Shown: in pieces, positions 51,704 to 59,965 of the stretch
Layout of the letters: each line of letters starts with the position of its first letter
How positions within the stretch are numbered: the first letter of the stretch is position 1
Assembly (NCBI RefSeq): GCF_004138205.1
Contig: NZ_RXNQ01000033.1
Coordinates: 186,001-250,000, forward strand
Length of the DNA: 64,000 bases
Direction of reading: 5' to 3'
From: Pedobacter sp. SYP-B3415
GTDB taxonomy: Bacteria; Bacteroidota; Bacteroidia; Sphingobacteriales; Sphingobacteriaceae
Translations under genes and position numbers: made by a program
Notes under the pieces: generated by a model
Told to the model about the DNA's origin: nothing
Databases searched by the model: none
Seen by the model: the letters and a program-made list of their open reading frames with translations, nothing else

Positions 51704-52783
51704 ATGCCCGAACAAAGCCCTTCCGTATTGGATCAGTTGAGTGCATCCGGCCACAAAAAGGTTGTTTTTTGCAATGATTCAGATTCAGGATTGAAAGCAA
51801 TCATTGCCATTCACGACACAACTCTGGGTCCGGCACTTGGCGGTACGCGCATGTACAATTATTCGTCTGAGGCTGAAGCGCTGGAAGATGTGCTGCGGCT
51901 TTCCAAACGTATGACTTACAAGTCGGCCATCACCGGTCTGAATCTTGGCGGTGGCAAGGGCGTAATTATCGGCGATTCACGTAAGGACAAATCAGAAGCG
52001 CTGATGCGTAGTTACGGGCGCTTCATCAAAAACCTCAACGGCGAGTACATCACTGCCGAAGAACTTGGAACTACTGCACGCGACATGGAATACATTCGCA
52101 TGGAAACGCAGTATGTAACCGGTGTTCCTGAGTCGCTGGGCGGTGCGGGAGATCCTGCGCCTTTTTCTGCACAAGGTGTTTATTACGGTATCAAAGCCTC
52201 GCTTAAGGAGGTTTACGGATCAGATATGCTGGCCGGAAAAACTGTCGTTGTGCAGGGACTTGGCAAAGTAGGGGAGCACCTTGTTTCGCTTCTGCGAAAA
52301 GAGAATGCAGTTGTGCTGATCAGTGACATCAATAAAGACCTGACCATGCATGTAGCCTCAAAGTACAAGGCGAAGCCAATTGATGCAGACAAGATTTTCG
52401 GTATTGAGGCAGATGTATATGCGCCATGCGCACTCGGTGCAACGATTAACGACAAGACCATCGATAAGATGAAATTTGCCGTTATTGCCGGTTCAGCAAA
52501 CAACCAGCTTGCAGATGATGAGAAACACGGCCGTGCATTACTGGAAAAAGGTGTGGTTTTTGCGCCCGATTACCTGATCAATGCCGGCGGCCTGATCAGC
52601 TGTTATTCGGAGCTTACAGGTTTAGGAAAAAAACGGACTATCCAGCTTACTGAGCACATTTTTGACGCTACGCGTGATGTGCTGCGGATGTCTAAAAAAG
52701 AAAACATCCCTACGCTTGAAGCTGCAAACCGGATCGCTGAACAACGCATCGCATCGATCAAAAAAATAAAATCGTCTTATTAG
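51704..52783 (+). CDS. Leucine dehydrogenase-like Glu/Leu/Phe/Val dehydrogenase
   Basis: A 359-residue NAD-dependent amino-acid dehydrogenase converting branched-chain amino acids to 2-keto acids and ammonia. LGGTRMYNYSSEAEALEDVL is the N-terminal substrate domain; Lys73 and the catalytic Lys85 lie in MTYKSAITGLNLGGGKGV. The Rossmann part has VVQGLGKVGEHLV. The length suits leucine dehydrogenase (about 365) better than glutamate dehydrogenase (about 420-450). nusB follows 43 bases downstream on the same strand. Confidence 0.92.
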   Translation: MPEQSPSVLDQLSASGHKKVVFCNDSDSGLKAIIAIHDTTLGPALGGTRMYNYSSEAEALEDVLRLSKRMTYKSAITGLNLGGGKGVIIGDSRKDKSEALMRSYGRFIKNLNGEYITAEELGTTARDMEYIRMETQYVTGVPESLGGAGDPAPFSAQGVYYGIKASLKEVYGSDMLAGKTVVVQGLGKVGEHLVSLLRKENAVVLISDINKDLTMHVASKYKAKPIDADKIFGIEADVYAPCALGATINDKTIDKMKFAVIAGSANNQLADDEKHGRALLEKGVVFAPDYLINAGGLISCYSELTGLGKKRTIQLTEHIFDATRDVLRMSKKENIPTLEAANRIAEQRIASIKKIKSSY

Positions 52784-52826
52784 TAAAAATTTAAATAACA
52801 GGTTTTTTAACCGAATCGTTCTTTTC

Positions 52827-53777
52827 ATGTTAAACAGAAGACACCTCAGAATCAAAGCGCTGCAAACTATCTTTGCATGGCAAATGGACAGTAAGAAAGA
52901 CATCCGTTCTTTCGAAAAAGTACTGATGCAAAGCATCGACAGCGTTTATGAAATGTACATCTGGATGCTGTCGCTCATCCTCGACGTTACTGAATATACC
53001 AGCAATGACGCCGCTGAAAGGGCCAACAAATTTCTGCCCAGCGCAGAAGATCTCAATCCTAATCTTAAACTGCTGCATAATAAATTCGCAAACCTGCTCA
53101 AGCAAAATCCTGAGTTTGCATCGGCGGTAAAAAAATATAAAATAGACTGGGGCTTTGATCCCGAGATCACAAAAACAGCCTTTTCTGAGCTGAAGAAATC
53201 GGCAGAATACGCCGCTTATCTCGCCGATTCAAATGATGACCTTGAATCCTCAAAAGACATTATCAAATTCCTCTTCCGGAAAATCATCTTAAAAAATCCA
53301 AATATCGTTCAGGTATTTGAAGATAAATTTATCAACTGGCCTGTAGACCATGAGGTGATGAAAGGAATGGTAGCCAAAACGCTCAAGAACTTTACGTTCG
53401 ATGACCCGTTCAAGAATAAACTGACGGTGATAAGCCAGGATTGGGAAGAAGACAGCAAATTTGTTCGTGATCTTTTTGTATATACACTGCAGAACGAAGC
53501 TAAATACAATGAACTGATTGCCGAGCGTACCAAGAACTGGGAATCGGAGCGTATTGCCATTGTAGATACCATCCTGATGAAAATGGCGATTTGTGAACTG
53601 CTTAATTTTCCCTCGATTCCTGTAAAGGTAACCATCAATGAATACCTTGATTTATCAAAAGATTACAGTACGCCGAAAAGTAATTCATTCATAAACGGTA
53701 TTTTAGATAAAATTCTTGCCGACCTTAAGCGCACCAACAGCATTAAGAAGTCGGGAAGGGGTTTGATTGAAGACTAA
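52827..53777 (+). CDS. nusB: Transcription antitermination factor NusB (long form)
   Basis: A 316-residue NusB; the usual form is about 140 residues. The conserved NusB fold covers the C-terminal part, with AIVDTILMKMAICELLNFPSIPVKVTINEYLDLSKDYSTPKSNSFINGILDKI. The N-terminus (LNRRHLRIKALQTIFAW) is also conserved, and the insert between them (about residues 40-200) is helical and charged, typical of Bacteroidota NusB. It helps NusE bind boxA RNA in rRNA antitermination. The DUF1573 lipoprotein gene follows by 13 bases. Confidence 0.93.
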   Translation: MLNRRHLRIKALQTIFAWQMDSKKDIRSFEKVLMQSIDSVYEMYIWMLSLILDVTEYTSNDAAERANKFLPSAEDLNPNLKLLHNKFANLLKQNPEFASAVKKYKIDWGFDPEITKTAFSELKKSAEYAAYLADSNDDLESSKDIIKFLFRKIILKNPNIVQVFEDKFINWPVDHEVMKGMVAKTLKNFTFDDPFKNKLTVISQDWEEDSKFVRDLFVYTLQNEAKYNELIAERTKNWESERIAIVDTILMKMAICELLNFPSIPVKVTINEYLDLSKDYSTPKSNSFINGILDKILADLKRTNSIKKSGRGLIED

Positions 53778-53790
53778 CTGATTAAAACAC

Positions 53791-54249
53791 ATGAAAAGAA
53801 TCTTTTTTGCCGTGCTGATGGCCGGCGCCCTCGCTTCCTGCCAAAGCAACCAGAAAAATGAAACAGCCCAGTCTGAAACAGCTGCGGTATCAAATAACGG
53901 CGCAGATCATGCGGCTGCCGTACCTGATAAAGATGCGCCTGTAATTACCTGGGAGCGCGAAACCTACGATTTCGGAACAATCAAACAGGGCGAGAAGGTT
54001 CAGCATGACTTCAAATTCAGGAATACCGGTAAAACACCGCTCATTATCAGCAATGCCTCTGCTAGTTGCGGCTGTACAGTACCAGAGCCGCCTAAAGAGC
54101 CGATCAAACCTGGTGCAGAAGGCGTAATCAAAGTCGTATTTGACAGCAATGGAAAAGAAGGTGTACAGGATAAGGGAATCACTATTACCTCAAATGCTAA
54201 TCCGACAATGTCGGTTGTGCACCTGGTGGGTGAAGTAAAAGCAAACTAA
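53791..54249 (+). CDS. DUF1573 lipoprotein
   Basis: A 152-residue lipoprotein: signal MKRIFFAVLMAGALASC with lipobox Cys17, then a low-complexity linker and the DUF1573 domain, an Ig-like (HYDIN/ASPM-type) beta-sandwich. The signature is FDFGTIKQGEKVQHDFKFRN-like (YDFGTIKQGEKV) with ASASCGCTVPEPPK. The function of the family is unknown. It sits in the conserved nusB-DUF1573-yajC block, 22 bases before yajC. Confidence 0.9.
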   Translation: MKRIFFAVLMAGALASCQSNQKNETAQSETAAVSNNGADHAAAVPDKDAPVITWERETYDFGTIKQGEKVQHDFKFRNTGKTPLIISNASASCGCTVPEPPKEPIKPGAEGVIKVVFDSNGKEGVQDKGITITSNANPTMSVVHLVGEVKAN

Positions 54250-54271
54250 AATTTAATTAAATACAGCGTTA

Positions 54272-54580
54272 ATGACAGCAGCAATTTTATTACAGGCTCA
54301 GGGCGGCGGACTTGGAATGATCGTTCCTATGGTCCTGATCATGGTCGTTTTTTATTTTTTCATGATCCGGCCACAGGTAAGAAAAGCCAAAGAGCATAAA
54401 AAAATGATCGGCGATCTGAAAAAGGGCGATAAGGTCGTCACTACTGCAGGTATTCATGGCCGCATCGTTGATATGAACGAAACTACCTTTCTGCTTGAGG
54501 TTGAAGGTGGCACGAAGATCCGCTTCGATAAGACAGCCGTATCACTTGATGCGACTAAAGCCGCGCAGCCAAAAGCTTAG
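54272..54580 (+). CDS. yajC: Preprotein translocase subunit YajC
   Basis: A 102-residue protein with one N-terminal helix (GMIVPMVLIMVVFYFFMIRPQ, the family signature) and a cytoplasmic domain with KKGDKVVTTAGIHGRIVD. YajC associates with SecDF in the inner membrane. The length is normal. A terminator follows at 54608-54637. Confidence 0.95.
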   Translation: MTAAILLQAQGGGLGMIVPMVLIMVVFYFFMIRPQVRKAKEHKKMIGDLKKGDKVVTTAGIHGRIVDMNETTFLLEVEGGTKIRFDKTAVSLDATKAAQPKA

Positions 54581-54607
54581 TGCAGATTGTACATATTGAA
54601 GACTTGT

Positions 54608-54637
54608 CGGGATGCCCATGGCATCCCGCTTTTGTTT
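54608..54637 (+). terminator. Terminator after yajC
   Basis: CGGGATGCC-cat-GGCATCCCG: perfect nine-base stem, followed by CTTTTGTTTG. It is five bases from the next promoter. Confidence 0.85.
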
Positions 54638-54642
54638 GTGGC

Positions 54643-54673
54643 TTTGACCTTGACACGATCTTTGTTACATTTG
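54643..54673 (+). promoter_or_regulatory. Consensus promoter of the ybbR-coaE operon
   Basis: TTTG (54643-54646), 19 bases, TACATTTG (54666-54673): an exact match, 25 bases before ATG 54699. Confidence 0.85.
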
Positions 54674-54698
54674 AAATGAACTAACAGCACGTATCTGC

Positions 54699-55646
54699 AT
54701 GCCCATCATCAAACTCACTAAAGTTGAAAGAAGGCGTTTCCTGACCTTCCTGTTGTGTTTGCTGCTGGCCCTATCGGGCTGGATATTTCTTGCGCTTAAA
54801 AACAAATATGTTTATACGGCAAAAACTGTCCTGGTCTACAAAAATTTCCCGCAGAATAAGGCATTTCATCCCCTCCAGTCAGACACGGTAGACCTTCAGG
54901 TTGAGGGAACCGGCTGGCAGCTTGTGTTTGCCAGGCTCCGCATCAACCCGCAGTCTATCGCCGTTAGTCTGAATTCGCTGAACATCAGGAATTTCGTCGT
55001 GTTCAGCGACCAATTGTACAACATCAATAAACAGCTGGAAACCTCACAGAAAATAGTCAGCATTAAACCCGATACGCTTTATTTTGATTTTTCGAAGCGG
55101 ACCGTTAAACGGGTACCGGTGAAACTTGTATCTGACCTGAAGTTCGTGAAACAATATGATGTATCAGGACCCATTGAAGTGATCCCGAAATATGTAACCA
55201 TATCTGGACCGCAGGAGGAGATAGCCGGCATCCGCGAATGGCGTACTGATACGCTGTTTCTTGAAAAGATACAGCATACCAGCATGGCACGCATTCCGAT
55301 GGAGGAAAAAAAGAAAAAGAACATCAACATTTTTCCGACTACGGCCGAGGTTAAGATCCCGGTTGATGAGTTTACCGAAAAAGAAGTCAGTGTGCCCCTC
55401 AAGATCGTTAACAATCCACGGTTTCTTGATCTTTCTGTATTTCCCCGGAAGGTCAGGGTAAAATTTATGGTGTCTCTGAGCGATTATGACGATATCAACG
55501 AGGACATGATGGAGGCGCAGGCAGACCTGAACGAATGGAGCCTTCAACACCATAAGCAGCTGCGGGTGCGTATGTCACGTTTTCCTGATTACTGCAAACT
55601 GATCTCCGTGAGTCCGGAAAAGGTAGACTTTATTATCGAACGCTGA
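54699..55646 (+). CDS. YbbR-like domain-containing membrane protein
   Basis: A 315-residue protein: one transmembrane helix (about residues 16-36, FLTFLLCLLLALSGWIFLAL) and then YbbR-like repeats (about 40-310), of beta strands with PKYVTISGPQEEIAGI. In firmicutes YbbR (CdaR) regulates the di-AMP cyclase; no such cyclase is in the window. Its stop overlaps the coaE start by one base (TGATG), so the two are coupled. Confidence 0.85.
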   Translation: MPIIKLTKVERRRFLTFLLCLLLALSGWIFLALKNKYVYTAKTVLVYKNFPQNKAFHPLQSDTVDLQVEGTGWQLVFARLRINPQSIAVSLNSLNIRNFVVFSDQLYNINKQLETSQKIVSIKPDTLYFDFSKRTVKRVPVKLVSDLKFVKQYDVSGPIEVIPKYVTISGPQEEIAGIREWRTDTLFLEKIQHTSMARIPMEEKKKKNINIFPTTAEVKIPVDEFTEKEVSVPLKIVNNPRFLDLSVFPRKVRVKFMVSLSDYDDINEDMMEAQADLNEWSLQHHKQLRVRMSRFPDYCKLISVSPEKVDFIIER

Positions 55647-56242
55647 TGCTGAAAATAGGAATAACCGGAGGCATAGGAAGCGGTAAGACAACCGTGTGCA
55701 AAATTTTTGAAGTACTGGGCATCCCCGTTTTTTATGCTGACAGCCAGGCGAAAGCGCTGATGACTACCGACCCGATCCTGATGGCAGGAGTCAGGGAAGC
55801 GTTCGGTAAGCACAGCTACCGTGCAGATGGATCGCTTGATAATCAGCACATAGCAGGTATCGTTTTCAACGATGACGAACAACTGGCAAGACTGAACGCC
55901 CTTGTTCATCCCGCGGTGTTCCGCGCCTTTGATGTGTGGGTAGCAGCGGTCGACCGGCGGGCGCCATACATACTCAAGGAAGCGGCGCTGCTTTTCGAAA
56001 GCGGCTCCTACCGTATGTGCGATCGGAATGTCCTTGTTACTGCTCCGCTTGAGCTAAGAATCGGACGCGTTATGGAGCGCGACGGCGCTAGCCGCGATGC
56101 GGTCCTTCAAAGAATAGCCCGGCAATTCGATGATGAAACCAAGGAAAAAATGGCCGACTACCTCATCACAAACCAGGAAGATGCAGCCCTCATTCCTCAG
56201 GTTATGCGCTTACACAGGCAATTTACTGAGCCGGGTTCATGA
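55646..56242 (+). CDS. coaE: Dephospho-CoA kinase
   Basis: The last CoA-synthesis enzyme, phosphorylating the 3'-OH of dephospho-CoA. The 198-residue P-loop kinase has GGIGSGKTT at residues 8-16, then FYADSQAKAL, HPAVFRAFDVWV and KEAALLFESGSY with the lid segment downstream. The length is normal. It overlaps ybbR by one base and the MBL gene by four. Confidence 0.95.
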   Translation: MLKIGITGGIGSGKTTVCKIFEVLGIPVFYADSQAKALMTTDPILMAGVREAFGKHSYRADGSLDNQHIAGIVFNDDEQLARLNALVHPAVFRAFDVWVAAVDRRAPYILKEAALLFESGSYRMCDRNVLVTAPLELRIGRVMERDGASRDAVLQRIARQFDDETKEKMADYLITNQEDAALIPQVMRLHRQFTEPGS

Positions 56243-57180
56243 TTTTGCAGGATTTTATTGTATCGACCAGGGCCGGCCTGTATTGCCGTTACGGCGATTT
56301 TTATCTCGATGCCCGCCAGCCCGCTCGTATTGCCATCATATCACATGCGCATGCAGATCATGCCATTCCCGGTAACGGACAGGTGTTTTGTACCTCGGCC
56401 ACAAGGGCGTTCATGCAGCACCGTTACGGCCCGATGGCGGCGGGTAGTTTTTCCTGCAGGATGTATGGCGAGCCGTTTATGATCGGCAAGGTTCGCGTAA
56501 CACTGCTGCCTGCCGGACATATGCTTGGTTCGGCCATGATACTGATGGAATTTGAGGGGATCCGGTACCTCTATACCGGCGACTTCAAAACGCAGGAAGA
56601 TGCAACCTGTGAACGCCTTGAAGCTGTTCAGGCCGATGTATTGATCACAGAATCCACATTTGCGCGAAAGGGGTTGACGCATCCACAGCCAGAGGCGGAG
56701 ATAAGGCGCTTGTCTGAAACGCAGCATCCTATTCTGTTGGGCGCATATGCCCTGGGTAAAAGCCAGCGTCTGGTTCATCTGCTAAATACGTACTGTCCGG
56801 AAAAAAGGATACTTGTTCATTCGGGCATTGCACCCTTTATGAAAATCTATGAAAGCTTTGGCAAAGGACCATGGAAATGGGAACCTTACAACACAAAAAT
56901 TGCAAAGCGCGGCGAGAAAGACATTGTTTATCTCGTAACCCCTTTATCTTTCAAGAGTTATAGCTTTGACCTGAATTTTGTCAGGGCGTTTGCAAGCGGC
57001 TGGGAAGCGCTGCAAAGTAAAGGTGGAATTAAATTATTTTTGTCTGACCATTCAGATTGGCAAGGTATTATCTTATTGATAAAAACGGTATCGCCAAAAG
57101 AAGTTTGGACCTTACATGGGGACGGGGCAGATCTGAAGGAATTTTTTGCAGGCTCGCTGTTCGTTAAGATTCTGGAATAA
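56239..57180 (+). CDS. MBL-fold exonuclease-like metallohydrolase
   Basis: A 313-residue metallo-beta-lactamase-fold protein. The zinc motif HAHADH is at residues 36-41, with further metal ligands in LLPAGHMLGSAMI and LYTGDFKT. FLSDHSDW and LHGDG at the end resemble the mRNA 3'-processing/ligase-associated exonuclease type. It probably degrades DNA or RNA ends. Overlaps coaE by four bases (ATGA), and a 51-residue gene begins on its stop. Its relation to the Ku/LigD pair 48 kb away cannot be judged. Confidence 0.85.
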   Translation: MILQDFIVSTRAGLYCRYGDFYLDARQPARIAIISHAHADHAIPGNGQVFCTSATRAFMQHRYGPMAAGSFSCRMYGEPFMIGKVRVTLLPAGHMLGSAMILMEFEGIRYLYTGDFKTQEDATCERLEAVQADVLITESTFARKGLTHPQPEAEIRRLSETQHPILLGAYALGKSQRLVHLLNTYCPEKRILVHSGIAPFMKIYESFGKGPWKWEPYNTKIAKRGEKDIVYLVTPLSFKSYSFDLNFVRAFASGWEALQSKGGIKLFLSDHSDWQGIILLIKTVSPKEVWTLHGDGADLKEFFAGSLFVKILE

Positions 57181-57335
57181 TGGAAGAGGGGAAAGACTTT
57201 TATTTTAACGAAGCTGGTTTGATGGTGTTTACGAAAGAATATCATCTGAAGCGCGGTTACTGCTGCAAAAACAAATGCCTTCACTGCCCCTGGAACTATG
57301 GAAGGCCAAAATCCGGTCGAACCAGGACAAAATGA
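57180..57335 (+). CDS. 51-residue Cys-rich protein (DUF5522-like)
   Basis: ATG shares its first base with the last base of the preceding stop (TAATG). The 51-residue product has FYFNEAGLMVFTKEYHLKRG followed by YCCKNKCLHCPWNYG, a motif with four Cys and one His typical of the DUF5522 family, of unknown function, also present in eukaryotes. It could bind zinc or an Fe-S cluster. The coupling suggests co-translation with the MBL protein. Confidence 0.75.
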   Translation: MEEGKDFYFNEAGLMVFTKEYHLKRGYCCKNKCLHCPWNYGRPKSGRTRTK

Positions 57336-57341
57336 TGTTTT

Positions 57342-57797
57342 ATGAGGTCAATCAATGAACAAGCAACAAGCGCCTTGCGCCTGGAGTGCGACAAGGCTTT
57401 AATCAATCTTCTGTATGCAGCTAACCGGTGTAATCTTGAAATGCGCGAACGGCTAAAGGATTTCCAGATTACCACCCAGCAATTTAATGTATTGCGAATA
57501 CTGAGGGGGCAATACCCCGGTGCAGCCACGATCAGTCTGATTAAACAGAAGATGGTTGACAAGATGAGCGATATTTCCCGCATCATTGACCGTCTGTTGC
57601 AGAAAAAATTTGTAGTCAGGGAACCTGGTAATTCGGACCGCCGTACGGTAGACATCAGCATCAATGAGTCAGGTCTGAAACTCCTCGAGGCCATTGACCA
57701 GCAGGTGGACTTGTCAACTTTTATTGCACGAAAACTTACACTTGACCAGGCGAAAGGCCTGAACCATCTGCTCGATAAATTAAACCGGAAGGCTTAA
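57342..57797 (+). CDS. MarR family transcriptional regulator
   Basis: A 151-residue winged-helix regulator. The recognition helix region is ATISLIKQKMVDKMSDISRIIDRLLQKKFV and the wing is REPGNSDRRTVDISINESG. It would act as a dimer binding near its target genes. It ends the coaE-MBL-DUF5522 run, six bases after the DUF5522 stop, so it may be co-transcribed. It converges with the ZIP gene with four bases shared. No operator is recognisable nearby. Confidence 0.88.
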   Translation: MRSINEQATSALRLECDKALINLLYAANRCNLEMRERLKDFQITTQQFNVLRILRGQYPGAATISLIKQKMVDKMSDISRIIDRLLQKKFVVREPGNSDRRTVDISINESGLKLLEAIDQQVDLSTFIARKLTLDQAKGLNHLLDKLNRKA

Positions 57798-58507
57798 AGA
57801 TAAGTTCCGGCAACCGCAATCCCGATACCGAGCAAAACGGCGATCATCTTACGCTTATTGACTTTATGATCCATACTTGATTCGAACAGGATGGTTGTAG
57901 AAATATGCAGAAAAATGCCGATCACAATGCCCATGATCTTGTTGAAGTATGATTCAACACCACCGATGGTGCCGTTGCTCAGCCCAAGGCTTACATAATA
58001 ACCAAGAGGTGCCATAATAGCGAATACACCTACGCAGAGCAACAGAAGGCCACCACGAAACTTGTTCTGGAGGAGGATACTCGCCAGGGCAAATGCTGCA
58101 GGAATGTGGTGAAGAGATATGCCAAAGATCAGCTCATTCTGCCTGTCGCGTGCAAGCGGCATCCCCTCAAGGAATGCATGCAGACAAAGACTAAGCATGA
58201 TTCCCCATGGGAACTGCCGGTCATGGTCATGATGCCGGTGAATGTGCCCATGTTCAACCCCTTGCGAAAATTGTTCAAGCAAAACCTGGAAAAGAAAGCC
58301 AATAAGAATAAAGATGCCGATCTCTTCAGAATCTGTACCGCTGTAGGCCTCGGGAATCAGGTGCAGAACGGTAATGGCAAACAGGTAAGCCCCGCTGAAT
58401 GAAAGGATCAGCTTTAACAAAGCCGACTTGTCGCTCTTGACCAAAAAGATCGCAATTCCGCCCAGAAAGGCGCTGAAAAACAGGATCAGAAATTTCCAGA
58501 TCTCCAT
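57794..58507 (-). CDS. ZIP family metal transporter
   Basis: A 237-residue inner-membrane protein with about seven to eight helices. Metal-binding motifs are HLIPEAY in helix 2, a His-rich loop (EHGHIHRHHDHD), SLCLHAFLEGMP in helix 4 and SLHHIPAAFA in helix 5, all typical of ZIP transporters (zinc, or iron/manganese). The start shares one base with the PAP2 stop (TGATG), so it is the last of a three-gene operon. Confidence 0.92.
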   Translation of the reverse strand: MEIWKFLILFFSAFLGGIAIFLVKSDKSALLKLILSFSGAYLFAITVLHLIPEAYSGTDSEEIGIFILIGFLFQVLLEQFSQGVEHGHIHRHHDHDRQFPWGIMLSLCLHAFLEGMPLARDRQNELIFGISLHHIPAAFALASILLQNKFRGGLLLLCVGVFAIMAPLGYYVSLGLSNGTIGGVESYFNKIMGIVIGIFLHISTTILFESSMDHKVNKRKMIAVLLGIGIAVAGTYL

Positions 58508-59070
58508 CAGAACTCAGGTTTCAATGTTTTAAACAGCCTCGCCGTAAGCAAACCGATGCTGCAGCCAAGCAATGTGCCGGTCATCACATCAACCGGATAG
58601 TGTACCCCGACATAAATCTGAGCCAGGCTGATCATGATTGCCCAAGCCAGCCCGATGGGCAGAATGGGCTTCCATTTAGGATAGAAAACACAGATAATAA
58701 ACACAGCCAGTGCAAAATGGTTGGTGGCATGAGCAGACGGAAAACTGTAGCCGCTGCCGCAGGGCACCCGGTGAATAATGTCGAGGGCAAGTGTTGGTTC
58801 ATTGCAGGGCCGAAGCCTTGCCACAAAGGGTTTGATGAGGCGCGATGCCGTCAGGTCGCCCAGGCCAAAGGTAAGTAGGAAAATTCCCAGCAGGTAATAA
58901 CCCGTTTTTTTGTATTCTTTTATGAAGAAAATGATGATAAACAGGTAGAGCGGAGCCCAGAAATACCGGTTGCGCACCAGCGGAAAGAAAAAGTCCAGAA
59001 AGTCATTGCTCCAGCCCCGGTGTATCTTCAGGAACAAGTCGGCGTCAAACTGCTGTATGCTCTCAATCAT
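58507..59070 (-). CDS. PAP2 family phosphatase
   Basis: A 187-residue membrane phosphatase acting on lipid phosphates such as undecaprenyl pyrophosphate or phosphatidate. The three catalytic motifs are visible: KPFVARLRPC, PSAHATNHF and SLAQIYVGVHYPVDV. About five helices. It overlaps the methyltransferase gene by four bases and the ZIP gene by one, so all three are translationally coupled. Confidence 0.92.
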   Translation of the reverse strand: MIESIQQFDADLFLKIHRGWSNDFLDFFFPLVRNRYFWAPLYLFIIIFFIKEYKKTGYYLLGIFLLTFGLGDLTASRLIKPFVARLRPCNEPTLALDIIHRVPCGSGYSFPSAHATNHFALAVFIICVFYPKWKPILPIGLAWAIMISLAQIYVGVHYPVDVMTGTLLGCSIGLLTARLFKTLKPEF

Positions 59071-59798
59071 GCCTTTTTACAGATAAAGATCAGGCGGTCT
59101 GAAACCGTTTCCTGGAACGGGTTAAGCGCATAATCACCAAATGTATTTGTAATTCTCAAACCGCTTTTTTCAAACATACGTTCAAAATCTTCGGGCATAA
59201 ATGCCTGAACACGCTCTTCGAATGCATAGGTCTTGTTCCGGTGCTCGAAGTTAATGTGTTTGATGATCTTACCGTCCTGAACAAATTTTTTTATATGGAA
59301 CTCAATACCTTCCGCAATTCTGGTATCCATATGTGTAAGATTACGCAGAATTTTTTGTGTATTAAAATAATCGATAACCAGCGTCCCATCTTCGCGGAGC
59401 GACTTCCGGAATGATTTGAGGGCGTTTACGTGCTGAAGTTCCGTTTCGAAATACCCGAAACTGGTAAACAGATTTAGCGCGAGATCATAATAATTTATAT
59501 AATGCAGCTTTCGCATGTCATGAACAAAGAAATGCAGGGAGCGGTTCTCGAACTGCCTCGCGTACTTTATATTCTGCTCTGACAGGTCTATGCCTGTGAC
59601 ATCAAAACCCTTTTTATTGAGGTACACGGCGTGGCGGCCCCTTCCGCAGGCAATGTCCAGAATGCGGTCATCGGCGCGGGGCCGTAAGCTGGCAATCAGG
59701 TTGTCGATCAGGAATTCGGCTTCAGCATCATCCCGCTGGTGGTATAGGATGTGGTAGAAGGGTGAATTGAACCAATATTGAAACCACTTTCGCTGCAT
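59067..59798 (-). CDS. Class I SAM-dependent methyltransferase
   Basis: A 243-residue methyltransferase. The SAM loop is DIACGRGRHAVYLNKKG, with VTGIDLS as motif II and LALNLFTSFGYF as motif IV region. The substrate is unknown. Start chosen at ATG 59798, which fits the family's N-terminus WFQYWFNSPFYHILY and a -7 box 21 bases upstream; the TTG/CTG at 59822 would lie inside this box. First gene of the methyltransferase-PAP2-ZIP operon. Confidence 0.87.
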   Translation of the reverse strand: MQRKWFQYWFNSPFYHILYHQRDDAEAEFLIDNLIASLRPRADDRILDIACGRGRHAVYLNKKGFDVTGIDLSEQNIKYARQFENRSLHFFVHDMRKLHYINYYDLALNLFTSFGYFETELQHVNALKSFRKSLREDGTLVIDYFNTQKILRNLTHMDTRIAEGIEFHIKKFVQDGKIIKHINFEHRNKTYAFEERVQAFMPEDFERMFEKSGLRITNTFGDYALNPFQETVSDRLIFICKKA

Positions 59799-59819
59799 AA
59801 ACAGATCAATTTTGAGGCG

Positions 59820-59827
59820 CAAATATA
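59820..59827 (-). promoter_or_regulatory. -7 promoter box of the methyltransferase-PAP2-ZIP operon
   Basis: On the minus strand this reads TATATTTG (TAnnTTTG), 21 bases before ATG 59798. Confidence 0.5.
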
Positions 59828-59933
59828 CTACTTTGAACCCTTCCCCGGGGCGCTAATCCTTGTCGGGTGATTAGATTTTCGCTTTCGAACGAATAAAAGC
59901 GGGCAAATCACCGGTGCTTCGAAAGTAATTTTT

Positions 59934-59941
59934 TATTTTTG
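59934..59941 (+). promoter_or_regulatory. -7 promoter box of the phosphohexomutase gene
   Basis: TATTTTTG lies 24 bases before the TTG at 59966, and overlaps the alternative start at 59939, which it thereby excludes. Confidence 0.5.
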
Positions 59942-59965
59942 ACGCTCACCCAAATTCGTAGACCT

